Origin: Clostridia bacterium
GTDB lineage: Bacteria; Bacillota_A; Clostridia; Oscillospirales; CAG-272
NCBI GenBank assembly: GCA_017468115.1
Contig: JAFUJS010000023.1
Coordinates: 52,578-116,577 of the forward strand
Length of the DNA stretch: 64,000 nucleotides
Direction: 5' to 3'
The position numbers and the translations under genes are program-made. The notes beneath the pieces were generated by a model, which saw only the letters and a program-made list of their open reading frames with translations, did no database searches and had not been told where the DNA came from. This document shows, in pieces, positions 36,448 through 44,902 of this stretch (the stretch's first letter is position 1; each line of letters begins with the position of its first letter).

Positions 36448-36753
36448 TTACTCCTTGTTTATTAAATTTATTAACTGGTTTTTATTTTGGTAGCCAACAA
36501 CCTTCTTTGTCGGCTCTCCATTTTCAAAAACAATAAGGGTCGGTATGCTGATAATGCCGAACTTAACAGCAAGCTCACCATCGGTGTCAACATTTACCTT
36601 CAAAATTTTAACCTTACCCTCATATTCCCTCTCGATTTCCTCAAGATGTGGCGCAATCATCTTACACGGACCGCACCAATCGGCATAAAAGTCTACGATA
36701 ACAGGCACTTCTGCCTTTATTTCTTCATTGAAGGTGTCCTTAGTTACTCTCAT
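36448..36753 (-). CDS. trxA: Thioredoxin
   Basis: 101 residues from the ATG at 36753, chosen over an in-frame upstream start because AAGGAGAAA precedes it and the upstream part overlaps the preceding gene. Complete thioredoxin fold with active site ADWCGPCKM, the cis-Pro in ISIPTLIVF, and the GYQNKNQL C-terminal helix. Cytosolic disulfide reductant. Located between the small FTR-like protein (2-bp gap) and rubrerythrin (5-bp gap), which suggests an electron path from ferredoxin to thioredoxin to peroxide or protein repair. Confidence 0.93.
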   Translation of the reverse strand: MRVTKDTFNEEIKAEVPVIVDFYADWCGPCKMIAPHLEEIEREYEGKVKILKVNVDTDGELAVKFGIISIPTLIVFENGEPTKKVVGYQNKNQLINLINKE

Positions 36754-36755
36754 AA

Positions 36756-36953
36756 TTATTTCTCCTTGTAATATAGCATACAATGGCAAAAGCCCTCAAA
36801 CTCGGGGTCGGCAATTTGCTCTCTGAACTCCTTGCACATACATTTTATGTCCTGAATCTTGCCCATTTTGCAGGGGCAGTAGCCACCCTTTCTTTCTAGC
36901 CCCTCCTTGACGGTTTTTACGACCTCAGGGTTTGGGTTGAGTGTAATTTTCAT
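36756..36953 (-). CDS. Mini ferredoxin:thioredoxin reductase catalytic-type Fe-S protein
   Basis: 65 residues with three paired-Cys motifs: Cys26-Pro-Cys28, Cys38-Met-Cys40 and Cys56-His-Cys58, followed by MLYYKE. CPC...CxC...CHCML is the arrangement of the FTR catalytic subunit, in which four Cys hold a 4Fe-4S cluster and two form the redox disulfide. It is about half the length of plant FTR-beta, and the middle motif is closer to the first (12 residues) than in plant FTR. It is first in the operon before thioredoxin, which supports thioredoxin as its substrate. No variable subunit gene is adjacent. The assignment is strong on motifs; activity is inferred. Confidence 0.78.
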   Translation of the reverse strand: MKITLNPNPEVVKTVKEGLERKGGYCPCKMGKIQDIKCMCKEFREQIADPEFEGFCHCMLYYKEK

Positions 36954-36976
36954 TTTCCATCACTCCTTGTATCTTC

Positions 36977-37005
36977 ATTATAACACTTTACCCATACATT
37001 TCAAA
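36977..37005 (-). promoter_or_regulatory. Promoter of the FTR-like/trxA/rubrerythrin operon
   Basis: Minus strand -10 TATAAT (36977-36982) with -35 TTTGAA at 17 bp (37000-37005), or TTGAAA at 16 bp. No PerR-like palindrome is evident. Confidence 0.75.
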
Positions 37006-37015
37006 CTGTTTTTAT

Positions 37016-37044
37016 AAAAAAATCAGCAAAAATGCCGATTTTTT
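37016..37044 (-). terminator. Terminator of the GT2 gene
   Basis: ATCGGCA-TTTT-TGCTGAT (one G-T pair) with a T run on the minus strand, just after the stop codon. Confidence 0.8.
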
Positions 37045-37049
37045 ATTTT

Positions 37050-38507
37050 TTATTCAGTTGGTAGCTCCTCGTGAGCCATAACAGCCTTGTCCTCTTCGTT
37101 AAGAGCCTCAAAGTCTGTTGTGTCGTGGTGAGGAATTTCCTTCCAGCCAAGCTTTGGACTAAATACAGCCTGAACCTCTTGGAATAGGTAAATACCAATA
37201 AAGAGTGGCCATAGAAGTGTTGACAAAATCTTTATGCCAATGCTAACATTCTTAATTCTCTTACGCTCAATAATGTAAATAATGATTGAAGGAATAAGAA
37301 GAACCAGATATGAGCCAATTAAGCTGAATGCTGTATTACGCAAATATGTACTTAGCATATATTCCCAAATATGGGACATTGCAGTACCGAAGTCTACAAT
37401 TAAGCCCTGGTTAATGCCGTTAACAAGTGTGATTGTAAGAAGAGCTGTAACCTGGCAAACTGTAACTATTGCCGCTAAAAGCGCAAGTGGCAAAATGTTG
37501 ATTGAAATATCGTGAAGGGAGCCCTTGTTTGGACAGCCACCCTTTTTCTTTGGAGTAAACTGTGCCTTAAGAATATCCTTATATCTTGTGAAGAATACAA
37601 GGAAGTGTCCCCTTGCCCAGCGCACCTTTTGGCGCCACATAATTCTGAAGCTGGTTGGCTGCTCATCATAGAAAACAGCCTCATCACAGTAGTAAATCTT
37701 TTGTCCTGCGATAACTTGGTCAGTTGAGAACTCCCAGTCCTCGGTAAGGGTAACGTACTTCCAGCCGTCCTTAACAAGCTCACTGCTGATAACGTAGCCT
37801 GTGCCCTGAATACGTGTGGAGCAGCCAAGAACTGTTCTACCACGGCACTCATAACGGCAGCCGTACATAAAGTGCAAGCCATAAAGAGCTGAAATAACAT
37901 TAGAGCCGAAGTTTTTGGAGTTTCTGAAGGATGTGATGGTGTGCTTTTTGCCCATGGCAACAAACGCATCATTCATCTTATCAAAGTAATTTACGTCTAC
38001 AATGTTGTCTGCATTGAACAGGAAGAAGCCATCAAAGCTCATAATTCCATAGTCCTCTTTAATTCTGTCAAAGAGGTAACGGAAGGCAAAGCCCATTGTG
38101 TTCTCCTCCGGATTATTGTATTCATATACAACGGCACCGGCAGCCCTTGCCTTTTCTGCTGTTTTATCATTACAGTTATGGGCAATTACGAAAATTGTCA
38201 GCTTGTCCTGTGGATAATTGTTTTTCCTAATACTATCAATAAGGTTGGCAACAACAGCCTCCTCATTTCTCGCAGGAATAATAATGCCATACTTAAGCTT
38301 CTCATCTGTGTGTGGATACTTCTTCTTTGTAAAAATACCAACTATGGCAAAAATGATAAAGTGAAAAGCCAATATTGCAAACAGAGTTGTAAGGCAGGTT
38401 GCTATCATATTTACAACGTCTTCCGGCAATGGGTTAGTAAACATTCTAACTAAACCATTTTTGAAGGATGCCCACTCTGTGCTAATATAATTAAGAATCG
38501 CTTCCAT
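37050..38507 (-). CDS. Membrane glycosyltransferase, GT2 family
   Basis: 485-residue processive-type glycosyltransferase. A transmembrane segment lies at about 35-60, then a GT-A domain with YGIIIPARNEEAVV (nucleotide site), FFLFNADNIVD (DxD-equivalent), the LTEDWEF catalytic-base motif and RQKVRWARGHF (the Q/RxxRW product-binding motif of cellulose/hyaluronan-type synthases). Several helices follow (about 335-450) and a hydrophilic Glu-rich tail. It likely polymerises or exports an extracellular polysaccharide or glycolipid; the sugar is unknown. No partner genes in the operon. The promoter holds a 14-bp palindrome. Confidence 0.88.
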   Translation of the reverse strand: MEAILNYISTEWASFKNGLVRMFTNPLPEDVVNMIATCLTTLFAILAFHFIIFAIVGIFTKKKYPHTDEKLKYGIIIPARNEEAVVANLIDSIRKNNYPQDKLTIFVIAHNCNDKTAEKARAAGAVVYEYNNPEENTMGFAFRYLFDRIKEDYGIMSFDGFFLFNADNIVDVNYFDKMNDAFVAMGKKHTITSFRNSKNFGSNVISALYGLHFMYGCRYECRGRTVLGCSTRIQGTGYVISSELVKDGWKYVTLTEDWEFSTDQVIAGQKIYYCDEAVFYDEQPTSFRIMWRQKVRWARGHFLVFFTRYKDILKAQFTPKKKGGCPNKGSLHDISINILPLALLAAIVTVCQVTALLTITLVNGINQGLIVDFGTAMSHIWEYMLSTYLRNTAFSLIGSYLVLLIPSIIIYIIERKRIKNVSIGIKILSTLLWPLFIGIYLFQEVQAVFSPKLGWKEIPHHDTTDFEALNEEDKAVMAHEELPTE

Positions 38508-38541
38508 TAGAAATCCCTTCTTTATCTAAATTAACATTGTA

Positions 38542-38570
38542 ATTCTAACATATATGTTAATATAATTCAA
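38542..38570 (-). promoter_or_regulatory. GT2 promoter with embedded palindromic operator
   Basis: Minus strand -35 TTGAAT (38565-38570), 17-bp spacer, -10 TAGAAT (38542-38547). The perfect 14-bp palindrome TAACATATATGTTA (38546-38559) fills the spacer and touches the -10, a typical repressor position. Confidence 0.7.
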
Positions 38571-38669
38571 GCGATTTTAATATTATTAACAATTTGTTCA
38601 CAATGTAAATGTTGTCAACTTCATTAAAATTTGTTATTGGAAGTTTTTTCATTATATGACAATATTTTC

Positions 38670-38698
38670 TTGAAATAGAATTGAAAATGTGGTAAAAT
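38670..38698 (+). promoter_or_regulatory. Promoter of the fumC-malic enzyme operon
   Basis: -35 TTGAAA (38670-38675), 17-bp spacer, -10 TAAAAT (38693-38698); GTGAGG ribosome site before the ATG at 38727. Confidence 0.8.
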
Positions 38699-38726
38699 TT
38701 ATTCATAATTTACCGTGAGGTGTACT

Positions 38727-40091
38727 ATGGACTATCGTATTGAAAGGGATTCTATGGGTGAAATCAAGGTGCCTGCCTGCAAGCTATGGGGCGCACAAAC
38801 CCAAAGGAGCCTTGAAAATTTTAATATCGGAAGCGAAAAAATGCCAAGCGAGCTGATTTATAGTCTTTTCCTTTTGAAGCTTGCCTGCGCAAGAGCCAAC
38901 CATAAGCTAAGACCTGAAAAAATGACTGACGAAAAGTTGGAGCTGATCGAAAAGGCTTTTGAAAACCGTGATGAGCTTATTGCAAATGAGTTTCCCCTTA
39001 GCGTTTGGCAAACCGGCAGCGGCACACAAACAAATATGAACGCAAATGAGGTTATTGCTAATTTTGGAAATAAGCTTTGCGGCAAGGTGCTTTTGCATCC
39101 AAACGACGATGTAAATATGTCCCAAAGCTCAAATGATGTTTTCCCAACGGCTATACATCTTTCCTCTGCTTTTGGTATTACACTGCTTCAGGATTATCTT
39201 TACAGCCTAATTAAAACACTTAAGGGGCTTGAGAAAAAATATAAAACTTTAGTTAAAAGCGGAAGGACCCACCTTCAGGACGCAACACCCATTACCTTCG
39301 GACAGGAGATTTCCGGTTGGCGCACCTCTTTAGAGGTTGATATGGAGCTTTTGGAGAGTGCTAAAAAGCCTCTTTGTGCCCTTGCAATTGGTGGTACTGC
39401 CGTTGGAACATGTCTTAATGCTCCGAAGGGCTTTGATGTGGCTGTGTGCCAGGAGCTACGCCTGCTTACCGGCATTAAATACACACCTGCGAAAAACAAA
39501 TTCCATGCCCTTTCATCAAAATGCGAGGTTGTCTTTGCCCATGGGGCACTAAAGGCGCTTGCCTGCGACCTTATGAAGATTGCAAACGATATAAGATGGC
39601 TTGCAAGCGGTCCAAGATGCGGACTTGGAGAAATTACTATTCCCGAAAATGAGCCGGGCTCATCTATTATGCCAGGCAAGGTAAACCCAACTCAATGCGA
39701 GGCTATTACCATGATAGCCACACAGGTTATGGGTAACGATGCCACTATTGGCATTTGCGCATCACAGGGTAACTTTGAGCTTAACGTATTTATGCCTGTT
39801 ATTGCTTACAATTTCCTACAATCCATTCAGCTTCTGATTGATGGCATCAATTCCTTTGAGGAAAATTGTGTAAAGGGTATTAAGGCAAGCAAAGAAAAAA
39901 TGAAGGAAAACCTTGACAAATCCTTAATGCTTGTTACAGCTCTTACACCATACATTGGCTACGACAAGGGGGCAAGGGTGGCAAAGCTTGCCCACAAGGA
40001 GAACATTACCCTGAAGGAGGCTTGCCTCAAGCTTGGCTATCTCACAGAGGAAGAATTTGACAAATACTTTAAGCCTGAGGAGATGGTATAA
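38727..40091 (+). CDS. fumC: Fumarate hydratase, class II
   Basis: 454-residue Fe-independent fumarase converting fumarate and malate. Family marks: IERDSMGEIKVP start, SVWQTGSGTQTNMNANEV (active-site loop), GRTHLQDATPITFGQE with the catalytic His, and the superfamily signature GSSIMPGKVNPTQ. The ATG at 38727 is preferred to an in-frame GTG at 38715, which is part of the ribosome site. Its stop overlaps the malic enzyme start by one base, giving a fumarate-malate-pyruvate module. A free-standing class II enzyme in an anaerobe is usual for amino-acid or dicarboxylate metabolism. Confidence 0.96.
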   Translation: MDYRIERDSMGEIKVPACKLWGAQTQRSLENFNIGSEKMPSELIYSLFLLKLACARANHKLRPEKMTDEKLELIEKAFENRDELIANEFPLSVWQTGSGTQTNMNANEVIANFGNKLCGKVLLHPNDDVNMSQSSNDVFPTAIHLSSAFGITLLQDYLYSLIKTLKGLEKKYKTLVKSGRTHLQDATPITFGQEISGWRTSLEVDMELLESAKKPLCALAIGGTAVGTCLNAPKGFDVAVCQELRLLTGIKYTPAKNKFHALSSKCEVVFAHGALKALACDLMKIANDIRWLASGPRCGLGEITIPENEPGSSIMPGKVNPTQCEAITMIATQVMGNDATIGICASQGNFELNVFMPVIAYNFLQSIQLLIDGINSFEENCVKGIKASKEKMKENLDKSLMLVTALTPYIGYDKGARVAKLAHKENITLKEACLKLGYLTEEEFDKYFKPEEMV

Positions 40092-41263
40092 TGGACGTAA
40101 GAAAAGAGTCACTGAAAAAGCATTATGAGTGGGGCGGCAAGATTGAGGTTGTCTCCCGTGCAAAAATCGAAAAGCGAGAGGATTTATCCCTTGCTTACAC
40201 TCCCGGTGTGGCAGAGCCATGCTTGGAGATACAAAATGACCCGAATAAAAGCTATCTTCTTACACGCAGGCACAATCTTGTGGCTGTTGTTACAGACGGC
40301 ACCGCCGTTTTGGGTCTTGGAGATATAGGACCATTGGCAGGCATGCCTGTTATGGAGGGCAAATGCGTGCTCTTTAAGGAGTTTGCCGATGTAGACGCAT
40401 TTCCTATCTGTGTAAACAGCAAAAGCGTTGACGAAATTGTTAATACAATAGCACTAATTTCAGGCTCCTTTGGCGGAATAAACCTTGAGGATATTTCTGC
40501 CCCAAGATGCTTTGAAATTGAAAAAAGACTGAGAGACGTGTGCGATATTCCTGTTTTTCACGACGACCAGCACGGCACAGCGATTGTTGTTGCGGCGGCG
40601 CTGATTAATGCCCTTCGGGTCGTTAAAAAGGATATTTCGAAAATAAAGGTGGTAATCAACGGTGCAGGCTCTGCCGGTGTTGCAATCGGTAAGCATCTTT
40701 TGAGCCTTGGTGTTAAAAATCTTATTATGGTGGACCGCTTTGGTATTTTGTCAAGAGATGACCAGAGCCTTAAGGACGCACATCGTGAAATTTCGTTTTT
40801 GACAAACGAGGAAATGCTAAGGGGTGAGCTTAGCGTGGCTATGAAGGGTGCCGATGTATTTATCGGTGTTAGTGCGCCAGGTGTTGTTACCCCCGAAATG
40901 GTTAGCTCTATGGCAAGGGACTCTATTGTGTTCCCTATGGCAAACCCAACACCTGAAATTATGCCCGAATTGGCAAAGGAAGCAGGCGCCAGAATTGTGG
41001 GCACGGGAAGGAGCGACTACCCTAACCAGATTAATAATGTGCTTGCATTTCCCGGTATTTTCCGTGGGGCGCTTGATTGCCGTGCAAGCTGTATAAACGA
41101 GGAAATGAAGGTGGCAACCTCTTATGCGCTTGCCGGCCTGATTGACGAAAAGGATTTAAGTGAGGAGAATATAATTCCCTCCGCTCTTGACAAGCGAGTT
41201 GCACCCGCTGTTGCAAAGGCGGTTATTGAGGCGGCAAAGCGCACAGGAGTTAACAGAATATAA
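40091..41263 (+). CDS. Malic enzyme (oxaloacetate-decarboxylating, NAD(P)-dependent)
   Basis: 390-residue short bacterial malic enzyme converting malate to pyruvate, CO2 and NAD(P)H. Conserved LAYTPGVAEPCLEI (catalytic Tyr), VAVVTDGTAVLGLGDIGP, metal-binding LEDISAPRCFEIE and VFHDDQHGTAIVV, and the Rossmann motif VINGAGSAGVAIG. No C-terminal phosphotransacetylase-like domain. Translationally coupled to fumC (TAATG). Cofactor preference cannot be read reliably. Confidence 0.95.
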   Translation: MDVRKESLKKHYEWGGKIEVVSRAKIEKREDLSLAYTPGVAEPCLEIQNDPNKSYLLTRRHNLVAVVTDGTAVLGLGDIGPLAGMPVMEGKCVLFKEFADVDAFPICVNSKSVDEIVNTIALISGSFGGINLEDISAPRCFEIEKRLRDVCDIPVFHDDQHGTAIVVAAALINALRVVKKDISKIKVVINGAGSAGVAIGKHLLSLGVKNLIMVDRFGILSRDDQSLKDAHREISFLTNEEMLRGELSVAMKGADVFIGVSAPGVVTPEMVSSMARDSIVFPMANPTPEIMPELAKEAGARIVGTGRSDYPNQINNVLAFPGIFRGALDCRASCINEEMKVATSYALAGLIDEKDLSEENIIPSALDKRVAPAVAKAVIEAAKRTGVNRI

Positions 41264-41290
41264 AAAAGCGACACCCTGTGTCGCTTTTTT
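41262..41290. terminator. Bidirectional terminator
   Basis: AAAAAAGCGACAC-CCT-GTGTCGCTTTTTT between the convergent malic enzyme and antiporter genes. Confidence 0.9.
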
Positions 41291-41291
41291 G

Positions 41292-42584
41292 TTATATTTT
41301 GTTTGTGTGAGAGTTCTTTTGGTGGTGCTTGATACGGTTGCTTGTTTGACCGCTTGGGTCAATTTCTCCCGCCTGTGTAAGGGCGATTTTTGTAAGGTAA
41401 GGACCAACAAGCTCGTAAACAAGCACGGAGAACAAAATGATGTTTGATACTATTGTACCAATTTCTCCAAGCTCCAGCGCCTTCATACCCATACCAAGTG
41501 CAACGCCTGCCTGTGGAAACAGGGTAATACCAAGATATTTTTTAACGTTTGGCTCACTCTTTGCAATGGTTGCGCTTATTCTTGTGCCAAAATATTTACC
41601 AAGGCAACGGGAAATAATATATACAACTCCGATAAGAACAATAATGGCGCTTGAAAGCACACCGAGGTCAAGCTCTGCTCCGTTTAGAACGAAGAACAGA
41701 ACGAGCACAGGTGCAGTCCAACGGTCAAGCCTTTCCATAAGCTCTGCCGAGAAATCACAAATGTTGCAGAAGATTGTACCCAGCATCATACAGCTGAGAA
41801 GTGATGAAAAGCCGATATGAATGCCTGCCACCTCAAACTTAATCATTGAGATTGCAACGGTTATAAATACGAATGCAACGGACATCGCAAGACGCTTTGA
41901 GCGAGAATGAAAGAACCTTTCACAGTATGTGAAGATAACGCCCATAAGTGCGCCAAGTCCAATTGAAAGAATAACCTCTAAAAGTGGCTCAACAATAATT
42001 GAAACGGGGTCAATGTGGTTTGTAAGAATAGCCTTTGCAACACCGAATGAGATTGCAAAGAGCACAAGACCAACAGCGTCGTCAAGAGCAACAACAGGAA
42101 GAAGAGTGCTTGTTACAGGACCCTTTGCCTTGTATTGCTTAACTACCATAAGTGTTGCGGCAGGAGCAGTTGCAGAGGCAACAGCGCCAAGAATAATAGC
42201 TGCAGGAAGCGGAAGCGCCTCAGGCATAGCCAAGTGGAATGCCACAAGCGCAATATCAACAACTATGGTTGTTATAACAGCCTGTAAAATACCGATAACA
42301 GTTGCCTGCTTGCCAATATGCTTTAGCTCTGAAAGCCTGAACTCATTACCGATAGCAAAGGCGATAAAGCCAAGGGCAACGTCGGAAATAATGGAAAGGT
42401 GCTCTATCTCCTCAAAGGAATTAAAGCCCAGCCCGGAAATACCAAGAGAGCCGATAAGATATGGGCCTAAAAGCACGCCTGCAATAAGGTAAGCAGTAAC
42501 CGCAGGGAGCTTCATAAGCTTTGCAACACGTGAAAGCATAAGACCTGCAAACAATGCGATAGACAAGCTAAAAAGGATTTGCAT
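41292..42584 (-). CDS. CPA2-family cation:proton antiporter
   Basis: 430-residue membrane protein with about 12 helices of the Na+/H+ exchanger fold (CPA2, KefB/NapA-like without RCK domain). It opens with LPAVTAYLIAGVLLGPYLIG, the typical helix-2 motif. The ion-binding region has ASATAPAATLMVVKQYKAKGPVTSTLLPVVALDDAVGLVLF, with the paired Asp of DDAVG. A hydrophilic His/Lys tail ends the protein. It exchanges Na+ or K+ for H+ to control pH or ion levels. It is single-gene, and a strong 18-bp inverted repeat lies inside its promoter, so it is probably repressible. Confidence 0.92.
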   Translation of the reverse strand: MQILFSLSIALFAGLMLSRVAKLMKLPAVTAYLIAGVLLGPYLIGSLGISGLGFNSFEEIEHLSIISDVALGFIAFAIGNEFRLSELKHIGKQATVIGILQAVITTIVVDIALVAFHLAMPEALPLPAAIILGAVASATAPAATLMVVKQYKAKGPVTSTLLPVVALDDAVGLVLFAISFGVAKAILTNHIDPVSIIVEPLLEVILSIGLGALMGVIFTYCERFFHSRSKRLAMSVAFVFITVAISMIKFEVAGIHIGFSSLLSCMMLGTIFCNICDFSAELMERLDRWTAPVLVLFFVLNGAELDLGVLSSAIIVLIGVVYIISRCLGKYFGTRISATIAKSEPNVKKYLGITLFPQAGVALGMGMKALELGEIGTIVSNIILFSVLVYELVGPYLTKIALTQAGEIDPSGQTSNRIKHHQKNSHTNKI

Positions 42585-42627
42585 TTTTTAATACCTGATT
42601 TCTAAAGTAATTATCAAAAACGACTTT

Positions 42628-42656
42628 ATTTTAATACTTTAGTATTAATTTGTCAA
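42628..42656 (-). promoter_or_regulatory. Antiporter promoter with palindromic operator
   Basis: Minus strand -35 TTGACA (42651-42656), 17-bp spacer, -10 TAAAAT (42628-42633). The inverted repeat TTAATACT-TT-AGTATTAA (42631-42648) fills the spacer. Confidence 0.78.
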
Positions 42657-42697
42657 GTGAAAAAGTAAAAATAAAATATTTTTATTTTGAAAGATAA

Positions 42698-42724
42698 AAA
42701 AGAGCCACAGGGTGGCTCTTTTTA
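42698..42724 (-). terminator. Terminator of the metal-linked ABC operon
   Basis: GAGCCAC-AGG-GTGGCTC hairpin with A and T runs directly after the lipoprotein stop codon. Confidence 0.88.
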
Positions 42725-43723
42725 TTACATTTCCCAGCTACCTAGCCAGCTTGAAAATTCCAAATAGACTGCATCAAGCTCCGAGCGAAGCTCTTCGCCC
42801 TTATTGAGCTTGAAAACATAGTCGTAATTGTCAAAATCCTCCAGATATTTCCATTCCTTGGTGTAATTAAGCTCTATGTCATTTGTCGGGTCGCTATCAA
42901 TCTCCCTTGTTACTGCGTCATAAGAATACAAAAGCTCCTCATATGCCTTATTGGCAAGCGCTTCTGCCCTTCTTATATTTTCGACAAGGTCCTTTGTTGC
43001 ATCCTTATCAATAGACTCCAGCTTGTTGACAAGTCCGTCGAAATAGCCGTCGGCAAAGCCGTAATTCCATTGGGCACCCTCTGTTGTTACATAATAATAT
43101 GCGTCCTGCGGATGCAAGTAATAGCCTTTAACATACTCGCCCTGACTATTGTAATGGCTCTTTATATAGTAGCCCTCCCAAGCAGCCAGGAAGTTTATAT
43201 AGTCGTACATTTTATAAATGTCGTTGATTATGTCGCTTTCAGCAATTTTGTTCCATGTGATAATATCTGTCCCAATTTGGTCTGAGCTCAGTATTGTATA
43301 TGTAGCATCAACTATTTTGAAATTGAATTGATAACCATACATGTCCTCGAAATACTCGTCCTCACTTGGTGCAACAACAAGTGTTCCTACCACACTGATT
43401 GCCTGATTGGTGTATGGGAAGCTATCACCGTTTTTAGGGTAAACCTCTATTGTGTTGGAAAGCTGATTTGTATTAGGCACACAAAAGGGGCAAGACTGAT
43501 AAGGCAGGTTCATCAAAAACATAAATGAGCCGTCTACCGGAGACGAGGTTGCCATATATCCGTTTATTGATACCTTTTGATTGTCCAGCTGCTTCAGGTA
43601 GCTATATGTAGATGCTGACTTGAAGCTGATTTTTGTGGCATCTGAATTGCCTGCTTCCTCGCAAGAAAACAGACACAGGGTCAACAAAATTACAGTTAAT
43701 ATTATTGATATTATTCTTTTCAT
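42725..43723 (-). CDS. Lipoprotein with CPFC motif (DUF3299-like)
   Basis: 332 residues; signal peptide and lipobox with acylated Cys21 (LFSC). Residues about 48-140 form an OB-like segment (VSINGYMATSSPVDGSFMFLM) ending in PYQSCPFCVPNTNQLSNTIEV. Its Cys78-Pro-Phe-Cys81 and following N-Q-x-x-x-x-V pattern resemble DUF3299 proteins that accompany zinc-linked ABC operons in proteobacteria. The C-terminal half is helical, Tyr/Asp rich and unrecognised. Last gene of a four-gene operon, 3 bp after the permease. A metal or thiol-redox role outside the membrane is inferred. Confidence 0.65.
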   Translation of the reverse strand: MKRIISIILTVILLTLCLFSCEEAGNSDATKISFKSASTYSYLKQLDNQKVSINGYMATSSPVDGSFMFLMNLPYQSCPFCVPNTNQLSNTIEVYPKNGDSFPYTNQAISVVGTLVVAPSEDEYFEDMYGYQFNFKIVDATYTILSSDQIGTDIITWNKIAESDIINDIYKMYDYINFLAAWEGYYIKSHYNSQGEYVKGYYLHPQDAYYYVTTEGAQWNYGFADGYFDGLVNKLESIDKDATKDLVENIRRAEALANKAYEELLYSYDAVTREIDSDPTNDIELNYTKEWKYLEDFDNYDYVFKLNKGEELRSELDAVYLEFSSWLGSWEM

Positions 43724-43726
43724 AGC

Positions 43727-44902
43727 CTACTCCTGCGCATTTCTTTTCGACATAACAAGAGTCCAGATGGCGGTTGGAAGAATGCTTATTACAAATACTC
43801 CAAAGAGTATTGCAAGCTCAAGCGGATAAACCTTGCCCATATTCAGAACAATGCCCATTTGCGATACATAATCGTTCATAAAAAGCAAACATAGTCTTGA
43901 AACACCAAAAGCCAAAAGTGTGGAAGCAATACCTATTATTCCGTTTTGGATTATGTAAAGCAGGTTGATTTTTTTCATACTGATGCCGATAAGTCGCATC
44001 AAGGAAATTTCCTTAGATGAATGGTACATATTCAGAAGAGTTATAATGGAAATTACCATTACATTCATAATAAGTATAACTGCGCAAAGAACAAAAACTA
44101 TATATTTTGTATTGTCTGCGTCCTCCAAAACTCCCCTTACAGCATTCATTGGCTCTATTGCTTGAAGAGTAACTTCGTTTCCATTCTCACTTGATATGCG
44201 CTTGCCGTCATACTCATTCATTAGCTGAAGTGCCACGCCAGGGTTTTTAGCCTTGACCAAAACAGCGCAAATTTCGTGGTTGTGAGACTCCTCGCCCTCG
44301 TGCTCATGCATATGCCACAGGGTCTTTACCTGCGTGAACACTATGTTGTCAAAGGATGAGTGGCTTTCGTTAAGTATACCCACTATTTTAATACCCTGCT
44401 CGTGGGTGTCCCCCTCAATTGCGGAGTGGCTTGTAAATATAGTATCTCCTACGCTGAGCCCATTGTATCGTGCAACATTGTAGCCGATTACCGCCTCAAG
44501 CTCCTCGTTATCGTCAAAAAGCGTGCCATCTTTCACGCTCTTGCCATCAAGATATGCACTTGTCGTACCTACAACTCCATAGCCGTTATAGCTGTCCGCC
44601 ATGGCAAATGGCACTACCAGGTTAACACGAGAATCCATATCCAAATTACTTACAACCGAATATGGCATAGTACCAAGGGGCTCCTCAGAAAAATACATTG
44701 TGTTCATAGCAAGCTGAGTTTGGCTGCCGCTGGGACCGATAATCAAGGAATAATACTGTGCATTGCTTACAATACCGTCGCTTACCTGACTGGAAACATT
44801 AAAGGCAAGAATGCCAATGCCGGCAGAAATTACTATTGATAAAATAACCAAAATCATTTGCACTTTTTTGATTGCCATATTTTTGAGAGCAAATTTTAGC
44901 AT
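43727..44902 (-). CDS. ABC permease, MacB/FtsX type, with His-rich external loop
   Basis: 391 residues with the MacB/LolC topology: one N-terminal helix (about 15-37), a large external domain (about 40-280), then three helices (about 283-305, 330-355, 365-388). The external domain contains a His-rich string, LWHMHEHEGEESHNHE (195-210), with His197, 199, 201, 207 and 209, a likely zinc or other divalent-metal sensor or ligand site. Pairs with the ATPase encoded just upstream (7-bp overlap). Type VII ABC systems of this kind drive conformational work across the membrane rather than classical import. Confidence 0.85.
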   Translation of the reverse strand: MLKFALKNMAIKKVQMILVILSIVISAGIGILAFNVSSQVSDGIVSNAQYYSLIIGPSGSQTQLAMNTMYFSEEPLGTMPYSVVSNLDMDSRVNLVVPFAMADSYNGYGVVGTTSAYLDGKSVKDGTLFDDNEELEAVIGYNVARYNGLSVGDTIFTSHSAIEGDTHEQGIKIVGILNESHSSFDNIVFTQVKTLWHMHEHEGEESHNHEICAVLVKAKNPGVALQLMNEYDGKRISSENGNEVTLQAIEPMNAVRGVLEDADNTKYIVFVLCAVILIMNVMVISIITLLNMYHSSKEISLMRLIGISMKKINLLYIIQNGIIGIASTLLAFGVSRLCLLFMNDYVSQMGIVLNMGKVYPLELAILFGVFVISILPTAIWTLVMSKRNAQE

